Below, piece after piece: positions 1-11,508 of a stretch of 64,000 nt of DNA. The stretch's first letter is position 1. Each line of letters begins with the position of its first letter. The translations under genes and the position numbers were made by a program. Source of the stretch: Euonymus europaeus (lineage: Eukaryota > Streptophyta > Magnoliopsida > Celastrales > Celastraceae); assembly GCA_963580455.1 (NCBI GenBank), contig OY756967.1:13042501-13106500 (forward strand). The letters are read 5' to 3'. The notes under the pieces were generated by a model. The model was not told where the DNA came from, did no database searches, and worked only from the letters and a program-made list of their open reading frames with translations.

Positions 1-1735
1 TGTCCATTTGTCATAGATAGTTAATGTTTTGGCATCGAAATAATCCTAGAAGCTTATACTCGTAAAATTTGACTTAGTAGAACAATATAAAGTGTACACC
101 GAGCAACTTTGATTGTCCGAAGTTGCTCAACTCTCTCTATAGAAGTGCTGTTAACGGTTTTGTCCATTTGTCATAGAAAGTTGGTGTTTTGGCATCGACA
201 TAATCCTGGAAGCTCATTTTCTTAAAATTTAATATAGAAGAACAAAAAAAAGTGTACACCGAGCAACTTTGATAGTCCGAAGTTGCTCAACTCTCTCTAT
301 GGAGGAGCTTTTTACGGTTTTCTTCTTTTGTCATAGAAAGTTAATGTTTTGGCATCGAAATAATCCTGGAAGCTTATACTCGTAAAATTTGACTTAGTAG
401 AACAATATAAAGTGTACACCGAGTAACTTTGATTGTCCGAATTTGCTCAACTCTAACTATAGAGGAGCTTTTACGGTTTTGTCCAATTGTCATAGAAAAT
501 TGGTGTTTTAGCATCGAAATAATCCTTAAAGCTCATTTTAGTAAAATTTAACATAGAAGAACAATAAAAAGTGTACATCGAGCAACTTTGATAGTCCGAA
601 GTTGTTCAACTCTCTCTATGGAGGAGCTTTTAACGGTTTTGTCCATTTTTCATAGAAAGTTGGTGTTTTGGCATCGAAATAATCCTGGAAGCTCATTTTC
701 GTAAAATTTAACATAGAAGAACAATAAAAAGTTTACACCGAGAAGCTTTGATAGTCAGAAGTTGCTCAACTCTCTCTATGGAGGAGCTTTTAACGGTTTT
801 GTTCATTTGTCATAGAAAGTTAATGTTTTGGCATCGAAATAATCCAGGAAGCTTATACTCGTAAAATTTGACTTAGTAGAACAATATAAAGTGTACACCG
901 AGCAACTTTGATTGTTCGAAGTTGCTCAACTCTCTCTATAGAAGAGCTTTTAGTGGTTTTGTCCATTTGTCATAGAAAGTTGGTGTTTTGGCATCGAAAT
1001 AATCCTGGAAGCTCATTTTCTTAAAATTTAATGTAGAAGAACAAAAAAAAGTGTACACCGAGCAACTTTGATTGTCCGAAGTTGCTCAACTCTCTCTATG
1101 GAGGAGCTTTTAACGGTTTTGTTCATTTGTCATAGAAAGTTAATGTTTTGGCGTAGAAATAATCCTGCAAGCTTATACTCGTAAAATTTGACTTAGTAGA
1201 ACAATATAAAGTGTACACCGAGTAACTTTGATTGTCCGAATTTGCTCAACTCTCTCTATAGAGGAGCTTTTACGGTTTTGTCCAATTGTCATAGAAAATT
1301 GGTGTTTTAGCATCGAAATAATCCTGAAAGCTCATTTTCATAAAATTTAACATAGAAGAACAATTAAAAGTGTACATCGAGCAACTTTGATAGTCCGAAG
1401 TTGTTCAACTCTCTCTATGGAGGTGCTTTTAACGGTTTTGTCCATTTTTCATAGAAAGTTGGTGTTTTGGCATCGAAATAATCCAGGAAGCTCATTTTCG
1501 TAAAATTTAACATAGAAGAACAATAAAAAGTTGACACCGAGAAACTTTGATAGTCCGAGGTTGCTCAACTCTCTCTATGGAGGAGCTTTTAACGGTTTTG
1601 CTCATTTGTCATAGAAAGTTAATGTTTTGGCATCGAAATAATCCAGGAAGCTTATACTCGTAAAATTTGACTTAGTAGAACAATATAAAGTGTACACCGA
1701 GCTACTTTGATTGTCCGAAGTTGCTCAACTCTCTC
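1..1735 (+). repeat. HOR domain: 5-mer of 799 bp, about two copies
   Basis: The GAGTAACTTTG monomer with its 159-bp length recurs at 421 and 1220, a spacing of 799 bp (5 x 160 - 1). Other matching pairs share this spacing, for example the CTTAAAATTTAAT monomers with an eight-A run before GTGTACACC near 230 and 1030. The copies differ at several sites, such as CTCTAACTATAG against CTCTCTCTATAG. A partial third copy starts near 1599, and the pattern is lost near 1735. Confidence 0.8.
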
Positions 1736-1979
1736 TATGGAGGAGCTTTTAACGGTTTTGTCCATTTTTCATAGAAAGTTGGTGTTTTGGCATCGAAATA
1801 ATCCTGGAAGCTCATTTTCGTAAAATTTAACTTAGAAGAACAATAAAAAGTGTACACCAAGCAACTTTGATAGTCCGAAGTTTCTCAACTCTCTCCATGG
1901 AGGATCTTTTAACGGTTTTGTCCATTTGTCATAGAAAGCTGGTGTTTTGGCATCGAAATAATCCGGGAAGCTCATTTTC

Positions 1980-3030
1980 GTAAAATTTAACATAAAAGAA
2001 CAATAAAAAGTGTACACCGAGCAACTTTGATTGTCCGAAGTTTCTCAACTCTTTCTATGGAGGAGCTTTTAACGGTTTTGTCCATTTGTCATAGAAAGTT
2101 AATGTTTTGGCATCAAAATAATCTTGGAAGCTTATACTCGTAAAATTTGACTTAGTAGAACAATATAAAGTGTACACCGCGCAACTTTGATTGTCCGAAG
2201 TTTCTGAACTCTCTCTATGGAGGAGCTTTTAACGGTTTTGTCCATTTTTTATAGAAAGTTAATGTCTTGGCATCGAAATAATCTTCGAAGCTTATACTCG
2301 TTAAATTTGACTTAGTAGAACAATATAAAGTGTACACCGAGCAACTTTGATTGTCCGAAGTTGCTCAACTCTCTCTATGGAGGAGCCTTTAACGGTTTTA
2401 TCCATTTGTCATAGAAAGTTGGTGTTTTGGCATCGAAATTATTCTCGAAGCTCATTTTCGTAAAATTTAACTTAGAAAAACAATAAAAAGTCTACACCGA
2501 GCAACTTTGATAGTCCGAAGTTTCTCAACTCTCTCTATGGAGGAGCTTCTAACGGTTTTGTCCATTTGTCATAGAAAGTTGGTGTTTTGGCATCGAAATT
2601 ATGCTGGAAGATCATTTTCGTAAAATTTAACTTAGAAGAACAATAAAAAGGGTACACCGAGCAACTTTGATTGTCAAAGTTTCTCAACTCTTTCTATGGA
2701 GGAGCTTTTAACGGTTTTGTCCATTTCTCATAGAAAGTTAATGTTTTGGCATCAGAATAATCTTGGAAGCTTATACTCGTAAAATTTGACTTAGTAGAAC
2801 AATATAAAGTGTACACCGAGCAACTTTGATTGTCCGAAGTTTCTCAACTCTCTCTATGGAGGAGCTTTTAACAGTTTTGTCCATTTTTTATAGAAAGTTA
2901 ATGTCTTGGCATCAGAATAATCTTCGAAACTTATACTCGTTAAATTTGACTTAGTAGAACAATATAAAGTGTACACCGAGCAACTTTGATTGTCCGAAGT
3001 TGCTCAACTCTCTCTATGGAGGAGCTTTTA
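1980..3030 (+). repeat. Local 4-mer doublet, 639-bp spacing
   Basis: The TTTCTCAACTCTTTCTATGG monomer at 2041 returns at 2680. It is followed in both copies by a CATCA-AATAATCTTGG type-A monomer and then by a type-D monomer (CTTGG, TTCGAA). The spacing is 639 bp (4 x 160 - 1), with a one-base loss near 2676 (GTCAAAG against GTCCGAAG). This block resembles the right-hand domain (24-38 kb) more than the adjoining DNA. Between 1735 and 1980 only unordered B and A monomers are seen. Confidence 0.7.
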
Positions 3031-3197
3031 ACGGTTTTCTCCATTTGTCATAGAAAGTTGGTGTTTTGGCATCAAAATAATCCTGGAAGCTCATTTACGT
3101 AAAATCTAACATAGTAGAACAATAAAAAGTGTACACCGAGCAACTTTGATAGTCCGAAGTTGATCAGCTCTCTCTATGGAGGAGCTTTTAACGGTTT

Positions 3198-3357
3198 TGT
3201 CCATTTGTCATAGAAAGTTGGTGTTTTGGCATCGAAATAATCCTGGAAGCTCATTTACGTAAAATCTAACATAGAAGAACAATAAAAAGTCTACACCGAG
3301 CAACTTTGATAGTCCGAAGTTGCTCAACTCTCTCTATGGAGGAGCTTTTAACGGTTT
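3198..3357 (+). repeat. Reference monomer, subtype C (160 bp)
   Basis: This B-like variant has CTCATTTACGTAAAATCTAAC instead of the usual CTCATTTTCG-TAAAATTTAAC block. The change creates a perfect 10-bp palindrome, TTTACGTAAA. Type C is common between about 3.0 and 22.2 kb, often two in a row, and reappears around 24.4-24.5, 39.1, 45.5 and 56.3 kb. It is rare in the 26-38 kb domain. Confidence 0.88.
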
Positions 3358-3517
3358 TGTCCATTTGTCATAGAAAGTTAATGTTTTGGCATCGAAATAA
3401 TCCTGGAAGCTTATACTCGTAAAATTTGACTTAGTAGAACAATATAAAGTGTATACCGAGCAACTTTGATTGTTCGAAGTTGCTCAACTCTCTCTATAGA
3501 AGAGCTTTTAACGGTTT
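3358..3517 (+). repeat. Reference monomer, subtype A (160 bp)
   Basis: This copy is exactly 160 bp counted from TGTCC to CGGTTT. Subtype A is marked by AAAGTTAATG, by GGAAGCTTATACTCG (containing a HindIII-type AAGCTT), by TTTGACTTAGTAGAACAATATAAAG, and by GATTGTCC or GATTGTTC between the dyad arms. Within this numbering GTGTACAC lies at monomer positions 92-99 and the dyad arms at 101-109 and 120-128. This copy has a GTATACC variant at the palindrome. GC is about 36%. Confidence 0.93.
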
Positions 3518-3677
3518 TGTCCATTTGTCATAGAAAGTTGGTGTTTTGGCATCGAAATAATCCCGGAAGCTCATTTTCTTAAAATTTTATGTAGAAGAAC
3601 CAAAAAAAGTGTACACCGAGCAACTTTGATAGTCCGAAGTTGCTCAACTCTCTCTATGGAGGAGCTTTTAACGGTTT

Positions 3678-3836
3678 TGTTCATTTGTCATAGAAAGTTA
3701 ATGTTTTGGCATCGAAATAATCCTGGAAGCTTATACTCGTAAAATTTGACTTAGTAGAACAATATAAAGTGTACACCGAGTAACTTTGATTGTCCGAAGT
3801 TGCTCAACTCTCTCTATGGAGGAGCTTTTACGGTTT
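3678..3836 (+). repeat. Length-variant monomer of 159 bp (single-A deletion)
   Basis: The end of this monomer reads GAGCTTTTACGG instead of GAGCTTTTAACGG, so it is 159 bp. It also carries GAGTAACTTTG. The same A deletion recurs near 470, 1269, 5109, 7349, 8629, 12307, 13588, 15345, 17257, 18536, 19815, 21094, 22373 and 25256. Related GAGCTTCTACGG or GACCTTCTACGG forms occur near 30534, 34052, 39491, 40476, 45915, 50102, 53482, 57021, 60382 and 63420. These copies account for HOR periods that are one base short of a multiple of 160. Confidence 0.9.
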
Positions 3837-5276
3837 TGTCCAATTGTCACAGAAAATTGGTGTTTTAGCATCGAAATAATCCTGAAAGCTCATTTTCGTA
3901 AAATTTAACATAGAAGAACAATAAAAAAGTTTACACCGAGCAACTTTGATAGTCCGAAGTTGCTCAACTCTCTCTATGCAGGAGCTTTTAACGGTTTTGT
4001 CCATTTGTCAAAGAAAGTTGGTGCTTTGAAATCGAAATAATCATGCGAGCTCATTTTCGTAAAATTTAACATAAAGGAACAATAAAAAGTGTACACCGAG
4101 CAACTTTGATTGTCCAAAGTTTCTCAACTCTTTCTATGGAGGAGCTTTTAACGGTTTTGTCCATTTGTCATAGAAATTTAATGTTTTGGTATCGAAATAA
4201 TCTTGGAAGCCTATACTCGTAAAATTTGACTTAGTAGAACAATATAAATTGTACACCGAGCAACTTTGATTGTCCGAAGTTGCTCAACTCTCTCTATGGA
4301 GGTGGTTTTAACGGTTTTATCCATTTGTCATACAAAGTTGGTGTTTTGGCATCGAAATAATCCTGGAAGCTCATTTTCGTAAAATTTAACATAAAAGAAT
4401 AATAAAAAGTGTACCCTGAGCAACTTTGATTGTCCAAAGATGCCCAACTCTTTCTATGGAGGTGCTTTTAACGGTTTTGTCCATTTGTCATAGAAAGTTA
4501 ATGTTTTGTCATCGAGATAATCCTGGAAGCTTATACTCGTAAAATTTGACTTAGTAGAACTATATAAAGTGTACACCAAGCAACTTTGATTGTCCGAAGT
4601 TGCTCAACTCTCTCTATGGTGGAGCTTTTAACGGTTTTTTCCATTTGTCATAGAAAGTTAATGTTTTGGCATCGAAATAATCTAGGGAACTTATACTCGT
4701 AAAATTTGACTTAGTAGAACAATATAAAGTGTACACCGAGCAACTTTGATTGTCCGAAGTTGCTCAATTCTCTCTATGGAGGAGCTTTTAACGGTTTTGT
4801 CCATTTGTCATAGAAAGTTGGTGTTTTGGCATCGAAATAATCCTGGAAGCTCATTTACGTAAAATCTAACATAGAAGAACAATAAAAAGTCTACACCGAG
4901 CAACTTTGATAGTCCGAAGTTGCTCAACTCTCTCTATGGAGGAGCTTTTAACGGTTTTGTTCATTTGTCATAGAAAGTTAATGTTTTGGCATCGAAATAA
5001 TCCTGGAAGCTTATACTCGTAAAATTTGACTTAGTAGAACAATATAAAGTGTACACCGAGTAACTTTGATTGTCCGAAGTTGCTCAACTCTCTCTATGGA
5101 GGAGCTTTTACGGTTTTGTCCAATTGTCATAGAAAATTGGTGTTTTAGCATCGAAATAATCCTGAAAGCTCATTTTCGTAAAATTTAACATAGAAGAACA
5201 ATAAAAAGTGTACATCGAGCAACTTTGATAGTCCGAAGTTTTTCAACTCTCTCTATGGAGGAGCTTTTAACGGTTT

Positions 5277-5436
5277 TGTCCATTTTTCATAGAAAGTTGG
5301 TGTTTTGGCATCGAAATAATCCTGGAAGCTCATTTTCGTAAAATTTAACATAGAAGAACAATAAAAAGTTTACACCGAGCAACTTTGATAGTCCGAAGTT
5401 GCTCAACTCTCTCTATGGAGGAGCTTTTAACGATTT
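5277..5436 (+). repeat. Reference monomer, subtype B (160 bp)
   Basis: Subtype B differs from A in linked blocks: AAAGTTGGTG in place of AAAGTTAATG, GGAAGCTCATTTTCG in place of GGAAGCTTATACTCG, TTTAACATAGAAGAACAATAAAAAG in place of the TTTGACTTAG stretch, and GATAGTCC between the dyad arms. Many such differences move together, so A and B are old, separately homogenised variants rather than random mutants. Confidence 0.92.
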
Positions 5437-6549
5437 TGTCCATTTGTCAAAGAAAGTTGGTGCTTTGAAATCGAAATAATCATGCGAGCTCATTTTCGTA
5501 AAATTTAACATAAAGGAACAATAAAAAGTGTACACCGAGCAACTTTGATTGTCCAAAGTTTCTCAACTCTTTCTATGGAGGAGCTTTTAACGGTTTTGTC
5601 CATTTGTCATAGAAATTTAATGTTTTGGCATCGAAATAATCTTGGAAGCCTATACTCGTAAAATTTGACTTAGTAGAACAATATAAATTGTACACCGAGC
5701 AACTTTGATTGTCCGAAGTTGCTCAACTCTCTCTATGGAGGTGGTTTTAGCGGTTTTATCCATTTGTCATAGAAAGTTGGTGTTTTGGCATCGAAATAAT
5801 CCTGGAAGCTCATTTTCCTAAAATTTAACATAAAAGAATAATAAAAAGTGTACACTGAGCAACTTTGATTGTCACAAGATGCCCAACTCTTTCTATGGAG
5901 TTGCTTTTAACGGTTTTGTCCATTTGTCATAGAAAGTTAATGTTTTGTCATCGAGATAATCCTGGAAGCTTATACTCGTAAAATTTGACTTAGCAGAACT
6001 ATATAAAGTGTACACCGAGCAACTTTGATTGTACGAAGTTGATCAACTCTCTCTATGATGGAGCTTTTAACGGTTTTTTCCATTTTTCATAGAAAGTTAA
6101 TGTTTTGGCATCGAAATAATCTAGGAAAATTATACTCGTAAAATTTGACTTAGTAGAACAATATAAAGTGTACACCGAGCAACTTTGATTGTCCGAAGTT
6201 GCTCAACTCTCTCTACGGAGGAGCTTTTAACGGTTTTGTCCATTTGTCATAGAAAGTTGGTGTTTTGGCATCAAAATAATCCTAGAAGCTCATTTACGTA
6301 AAATCTAATATAGTAGAACAATAAAAAGTGTACACCGAGCAACTTTGATAGTCCGAAGTTGCTCAGCTCTCTCTATGGAGGAGCTTTTAACGGTTTTGTC
6401 CATTTGTCATAGAAAGTTGGTGTTTTGGCATCGAAATAATCCTGGAAGCTCATTTACGTAAAATCTAACATAGAAGAACAATAAAAAGTCTACACCGAGC
6501 AACTTTGATAGTCCGAAGTTGCTCAACTCTCTCTATGGAGGAGCTTTTA

Positions 6550-9500
6550 ACGGTTTTCTCCATTTGTCATAGAAAGTTGGTGTTTTGGCATCGAAATAAT
6601 CCTGGAAGCTCATTTACGTAAAATCTAACATAGTAGAACAATAAAAAGTGTACACCGAGCAACTTTGATAGTCCGAAGTTGATCAGCTCTCTCTATGGAG
6701 GAGCTTTTAACGGTTTTGTCCATTTTGTCATAGAAAGTTGGTGTTTTGGCATCGAAATAATCCTGGAAGCTCATTTACGTAAAATCTAACATAGAAGAAC
6801 AATAAAAAGTCTACACCGAGCAACTTTGATAGTCCGAAGTTGCTCAACTCTCTCTATGGAGGAGCTTTTAACGGTTTTGTCCATTTGTCATAGAAAGTTA
6901 ATGTTTTGGCATCGAAATAATCCTGGAAGCTTATACTCGTAAAATTTGACTTAGTAGAACAATATAAAGTGTATACCGAGCAACTTTGATTGTTCGAAGT
7001 TGCTCAACTCTCTCTATAGAAGAGCTTTTAACGGTTTTGTCCATTTTTCATAGAAAGTTGGTGTTTTGGCATCGAAATAATCCCGGAAGCTCATTTTCTT
7101 AAAATTTTATGTAGAAGAACCAAAAAAAGTGTACACCGAGCAACTTTGATAGTCCGAAGTTGCTCAACTCTCTCTATGGAGGAGCTTTTAACGGTTTTGT
7201 TCATTTGTCATAGAAAGTTAATGTTTTGGCATCGAAATAATCCTGGAAGCTTATACTCGTAAAATTTGACTTAGTAGAACAATATAAAGTGTACACCGAG
7301 TAACTTTGATTGTCCGAAGTTGCTCAACTCTCTCTATGGAGGAGCTTTTACGGTTTTGTCCAATTGTCATAGAAAATTGGTGTTTTAGCATCGAAATAAT
7401 CCTGAAAGCTCATTTTCGTAAAATTTAACATAGAAGAACAATAAAAAGTTTACACCGAGCAACTTTGATAGTCCGAAGTTGCTCAACTCTCTCTATGCAG
7501 GAGCTTTTAACGGTTTTGTCCATTTGTCAAAGAAAGTTGGTGCTTTGAAATCGAAATAATCATGCGAGCTCATTTTCGTAAAATTTAATATAAAGGAACA
7601 ATAAAAAGTGTACACCGAGCAACTTTGATTGTCCAAAGTTTCTCAACTCTTTCTATGGAGGAGCTTTTAACGGTTTTGTCCATTTGTCATAGAAATTTAA
7701 TGTTTTGGTATCGAAATAATCTTGGAAGCCTATACTCGTAAAATTTGACTTAGTAGAACAATATAAATTGTACACCGAGCAACTTTGATTGTCCGAAGTT
7801 GCTCAACTCTCTCTATGGAGGTGGTTTTAACGGTTTTATCCATTTGTCATACAAAGTTGGTGTTTTGGCATCGAAATAATCCTGGAAGCTCATTTTCGTA
7901 AAATTTAACATAAAAGAATAATAAAAAGTGTACCCTGAGCAACTTTGATTGTCCAAAGATGCCCAACTCTTTCTATGGAGGTGCCTTTAACGGTTTTGTC
8001 CATTTGTCATAGAAAGTTAATGTTTTGTCATCGAGATAATCCTGGAAGCTTATACTCGTAAAATTTGACTTAGTAGAACTATATAAAGTGTACACCAAGC
8101 AACTTTGATTGTCCGAAGTTGCTCAACTCTCTCTATGGTGGAGCTTTTAACGGTTTTTTCCATTTGTCATAGAAAGTTAATGTTTTGGCATCGAAATAAT
8201 CTAGGAAACTTATACTCGTAAAATTTGACTTAGTAGAACAATATAAAGTGTACACCGAGCAACTTTGATTGTCCGAAGTTGCTCAATTCTCTCTATGGAG
8301 GAGCTTTTAACGGTTTTGTCCATTTGTCATAGAAAGTTGGTGTTTTGGCATCGAAATAATCCTGGAAGCTCATTTACGTAAAATCTAACATAGAAGAACA
8401 ATAAAAAGTCTACACCGAGCAACTTTGATAGTCCGAAGTTGCTCAACTCTCTCTATGGAGGAGCTTTTAACGGTTTTGTTCATTTGTCATAGAAAGTTAA
8501 TGTTTTGGCATCGAAATAATCCTGAAAGCTTATACTCGTAAAATTTGACTTAGTAGAACAATATAAAGTGTACACCGAGTAACTTTGATTGTCCGAAGTT
8601 GCTCAACTCTCTCTATGGAGGAGCTTTTACGGTTTTGTCCAATTGTCATAGAAAATTGGTGTTTTAGCATCGAAATAATCCTGAAAGCTCATTTTCGTAA
8701 AATTTAACATAGAAGAACAATAAAAAGTGTACATCGAGCAACTTTGATAGTCCGAAGTTTTTCAACTCTCTCTATGGAGGAGCTTTTAACGGTTTTGTCC
8801 ATTTTTCATAGAAAGTTGGTGTTTTGGCATCGAAATAATCCTGGAAGCTCATTTTCGTAAAATTTAACATAGAAGAACAATAAAAAGTTTACACCGAGCA
8901 ACTTTGATAGTCCGAAGTTGCTCAACTCTCTCTATGGAGGAGCTTTTAACGATTTTGTCCATTTGTCAAAGAAAGTTGGTGCTTTGAAATCGAAATAATC
9001 ATGTGAGCTCATTTTCGTAAAATTTAACATAAAGGAACAATAAAAAGTGTACACCGAGCAACTTTGATTGTCCAAAGTTTCTCAACTCTTTCTATGGAGG
9101 AGCTTTTAACGGTTTTGTCCATTTGTCATAGAAATTTAATGTTTTGGCATCGAAATAATCTTGGAAGCCTATACTCGTAAAATTTGACTTAGTAGAACAA
9201 TATAAATTGTACACCGAGCAACTTTGATTGTCCGAAGTTGCTCAACTCTCTCTATGGAGGTGGTTTTAGCGGTTTTATCCATTTGTCATAGAAAGTTGGT
9301 GTTTTGGCATCGAAATAATCCTGGAAGCTCATTTTCGTAAAATTTAACATAAAAGAATATTAAAAAGTGTAAACTGAGCAACTTTGATTGTCACAAGATG
9401 CCCAACTCTTTCTCTGGAGGTGCTTTTAACGGTTTTGTCCATTTGTCATAGAAAGTTAATGTTTTGTCATCGAGATAATCATGGAAGCTTATACTCGTAA

Positions 9501-11508
9501 AATTTGACTTAGCAGAACTATATAAAGTGTACACCGAGCAACTTTGATTGTCCGAAGTTGCTCAACTCTCTCTATGGTGGAGCTTTTAACGGTTTTTTCC
9601 ATTTGTCATAGAAAGTTAATGTTTTGGCATCGAAATAATCTAGGAAAATTATACTCGTAAAATTTGACTTAGTAGAACAATATAAAGTGTACACCGAGCA
9701 ACTTTGATTGTCCGAAGTTGCTCAACTCTCTCTACGGAGGAGCTTTTAACGGTTTTGTCCATTTGTCATAGAAAGTTGGTGTTTTGGCATCAAAATAATC
9801 CTAGAAGCTCATTTACGTAAAATCTAACATAGTAGAACAATAAAAAGTGTACACCGAGCAACTTTGATAGTCCGAAGTTGCTCAGCTCTCTCTATGGAGG
9901 AGCTTTTAACGGTTTTGTCCATTTGTCATAGAAAGTTGGTGTTTTGGCATCGAAATAATCCGGGAAGCTCATTTACGTAAAATCTAACATAGAAGAACAA
10001 TAAAAAGTCTACACCGAGCAACTTTGATAGTCCGAAGTTGCTCAACTCTCTCTATGGAGGAGCTTTTAACGGTTTTGTCCATTTGTCATAGAAAGTTGGT
10101 GTTTTGGCATCGAAATAATCCTGGAAGCTCATTTACGTAAAATCTAACATAGAAGAACAATAAAAAGTCTATACCGAGCAACTTTGATAGTCCGAAGTTG
10201 CTCAACTCTCTCTATGGAGGAGCTTTTAACGGTTTTGTCCATTTGTCATAGAAAGTTGGTGTTTTGGCATCGAAATAATCCTGGAAGCTCATTTTCGTAA
10301 AATCTAACATAGAAGAACAATAAAAAGTCTACACCGAGCAACTTTGATAGTCCGAAGTTGCTCAACTCTCTCTATGGAGGAGCTTTTAACGATTTTGTCC
10401 ATTTGTCAAAGAAAGTTGGTGCTTTGAAATCGAAATAATCATGCGAGCTCATTTTCGTAAAATTTAACATAAAGGAACAATAAAAAGTGTACACCGAGCA
10501 ACTTTGATTGTCCAAAGTTTCTCAACTCTTTCTATGGAGGAGCTTTTAACGGTTTTGTCCATTTGTCATAGAAATTTAATGTTTTGGCATCGAAATAATC
10601 TTGGAAGCCTATACTCGTAAAATTTGACTTAGTAGAACAATATAAATTGTACACCGAGCAACTTTGATTGTCCGAAGTTGCTCAACTCTCTCTATGGAGG
10701 TGGTTTTAGCGGTTTTATCCATTTGTCATAGAAAGTTGGTGTTTTGGCATCGAAATAATCCTGGAAGCTCATTTTCGTAAAATTTAACATAAAAGAATAA
10801 TAAAAAGTGTACACTGAGCAACTTTGATTGTCACAAGATGCCCAACTCTTTCTATGGAGTTGCTTTTAACGGTTTTGTCCATTTGTCATAGAAAGTTAAT
10901 GTTTTGTCATCGAGATAATCCTGGAAGCTTATACTCGTAAAATTTGACTTAGCAGAACTATATAAAGTGTACACCGAGCAACTTTGATTGTCCGAAGTTG
11001 CTCAACTCTCTCTATGGTGGAGCTTTTAACGGTTTTTTCCATTTTTCATAGAAAGTTAATGTTTTGGCATCGAAATAATCTAGGAAAATTATACTCGTAA
11101 AATTTGACTTAGTAGAACAATATAAAGTGTACACCGAGCAACTTTGATTGTCCGAAGTTGCTCAACTCTCTCTACGGAGGAGCTTTTAACGGTTTTGTCC
11201 ATTTGTCATAGAAAGTTGGTGTTTTGGCATCAAAATAATCCTAGAAGCTCATTTACGTAAAATCTAATATAGTAGAACAATAAAAAGTGTACACCGAGCA
11301 ACTTTGATAGTCCGAAGTTGCTCAGCTCTCTCTATGAAGGAGCTTTTAACGGTTTTGTCTATTTGTCATAGAAAGTTAGTGTTTTGGCATCGAAATAATC
11401 CTGGAAGCTCATTTACGTAAAATCTAACATAGAAGAACAATAAAAAGTCTACACCGAGCAACTTTGATAGTCCGAAGTTGCTCAACTCTCTCTATGGAGG
11501 AGCTTTTA
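6550..11508 (+). repeat. Left HOR, copy 2, expanded to 31 monomers (4959 bp)
   Basis: This copy is bounded by ACGGTTTTCTCC at 6550 and 11509. It matches copy 1 but has three module starts (7541, 8980, 10420) instead of two. The extra 1440 bp is a second copy of the nine-monomer module whose first monomer has AACGATTTTG. The join is probably near 10300, where one monomer is half B (CATTTTCG) and half C (AATCTAAC). Confidence 0.82.

Larger units (their letters stand above)
3031..6549 (+). repeat. Left 22-mer HOR, copy 1 (3519 bp)
   Basis: The ACGGTTTTCTCC mark at 3031 returns at 6550, giving 3519 bp (22 x 160 - 1). Within the unit are two related modules. Each starts with a GCTTTGAAATCG monomer (4022 and 5461, 1439 bp apart) and runs through a GGTGGTTTTA monomer, an AGATGCCCAAC monomer, a GTCATCGAGATAATC / GAACTATATAAAG monomer and a GGTGGAGC monomer. 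Type-C monomers sit at both ends of the unit. Confidence 0.85.
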
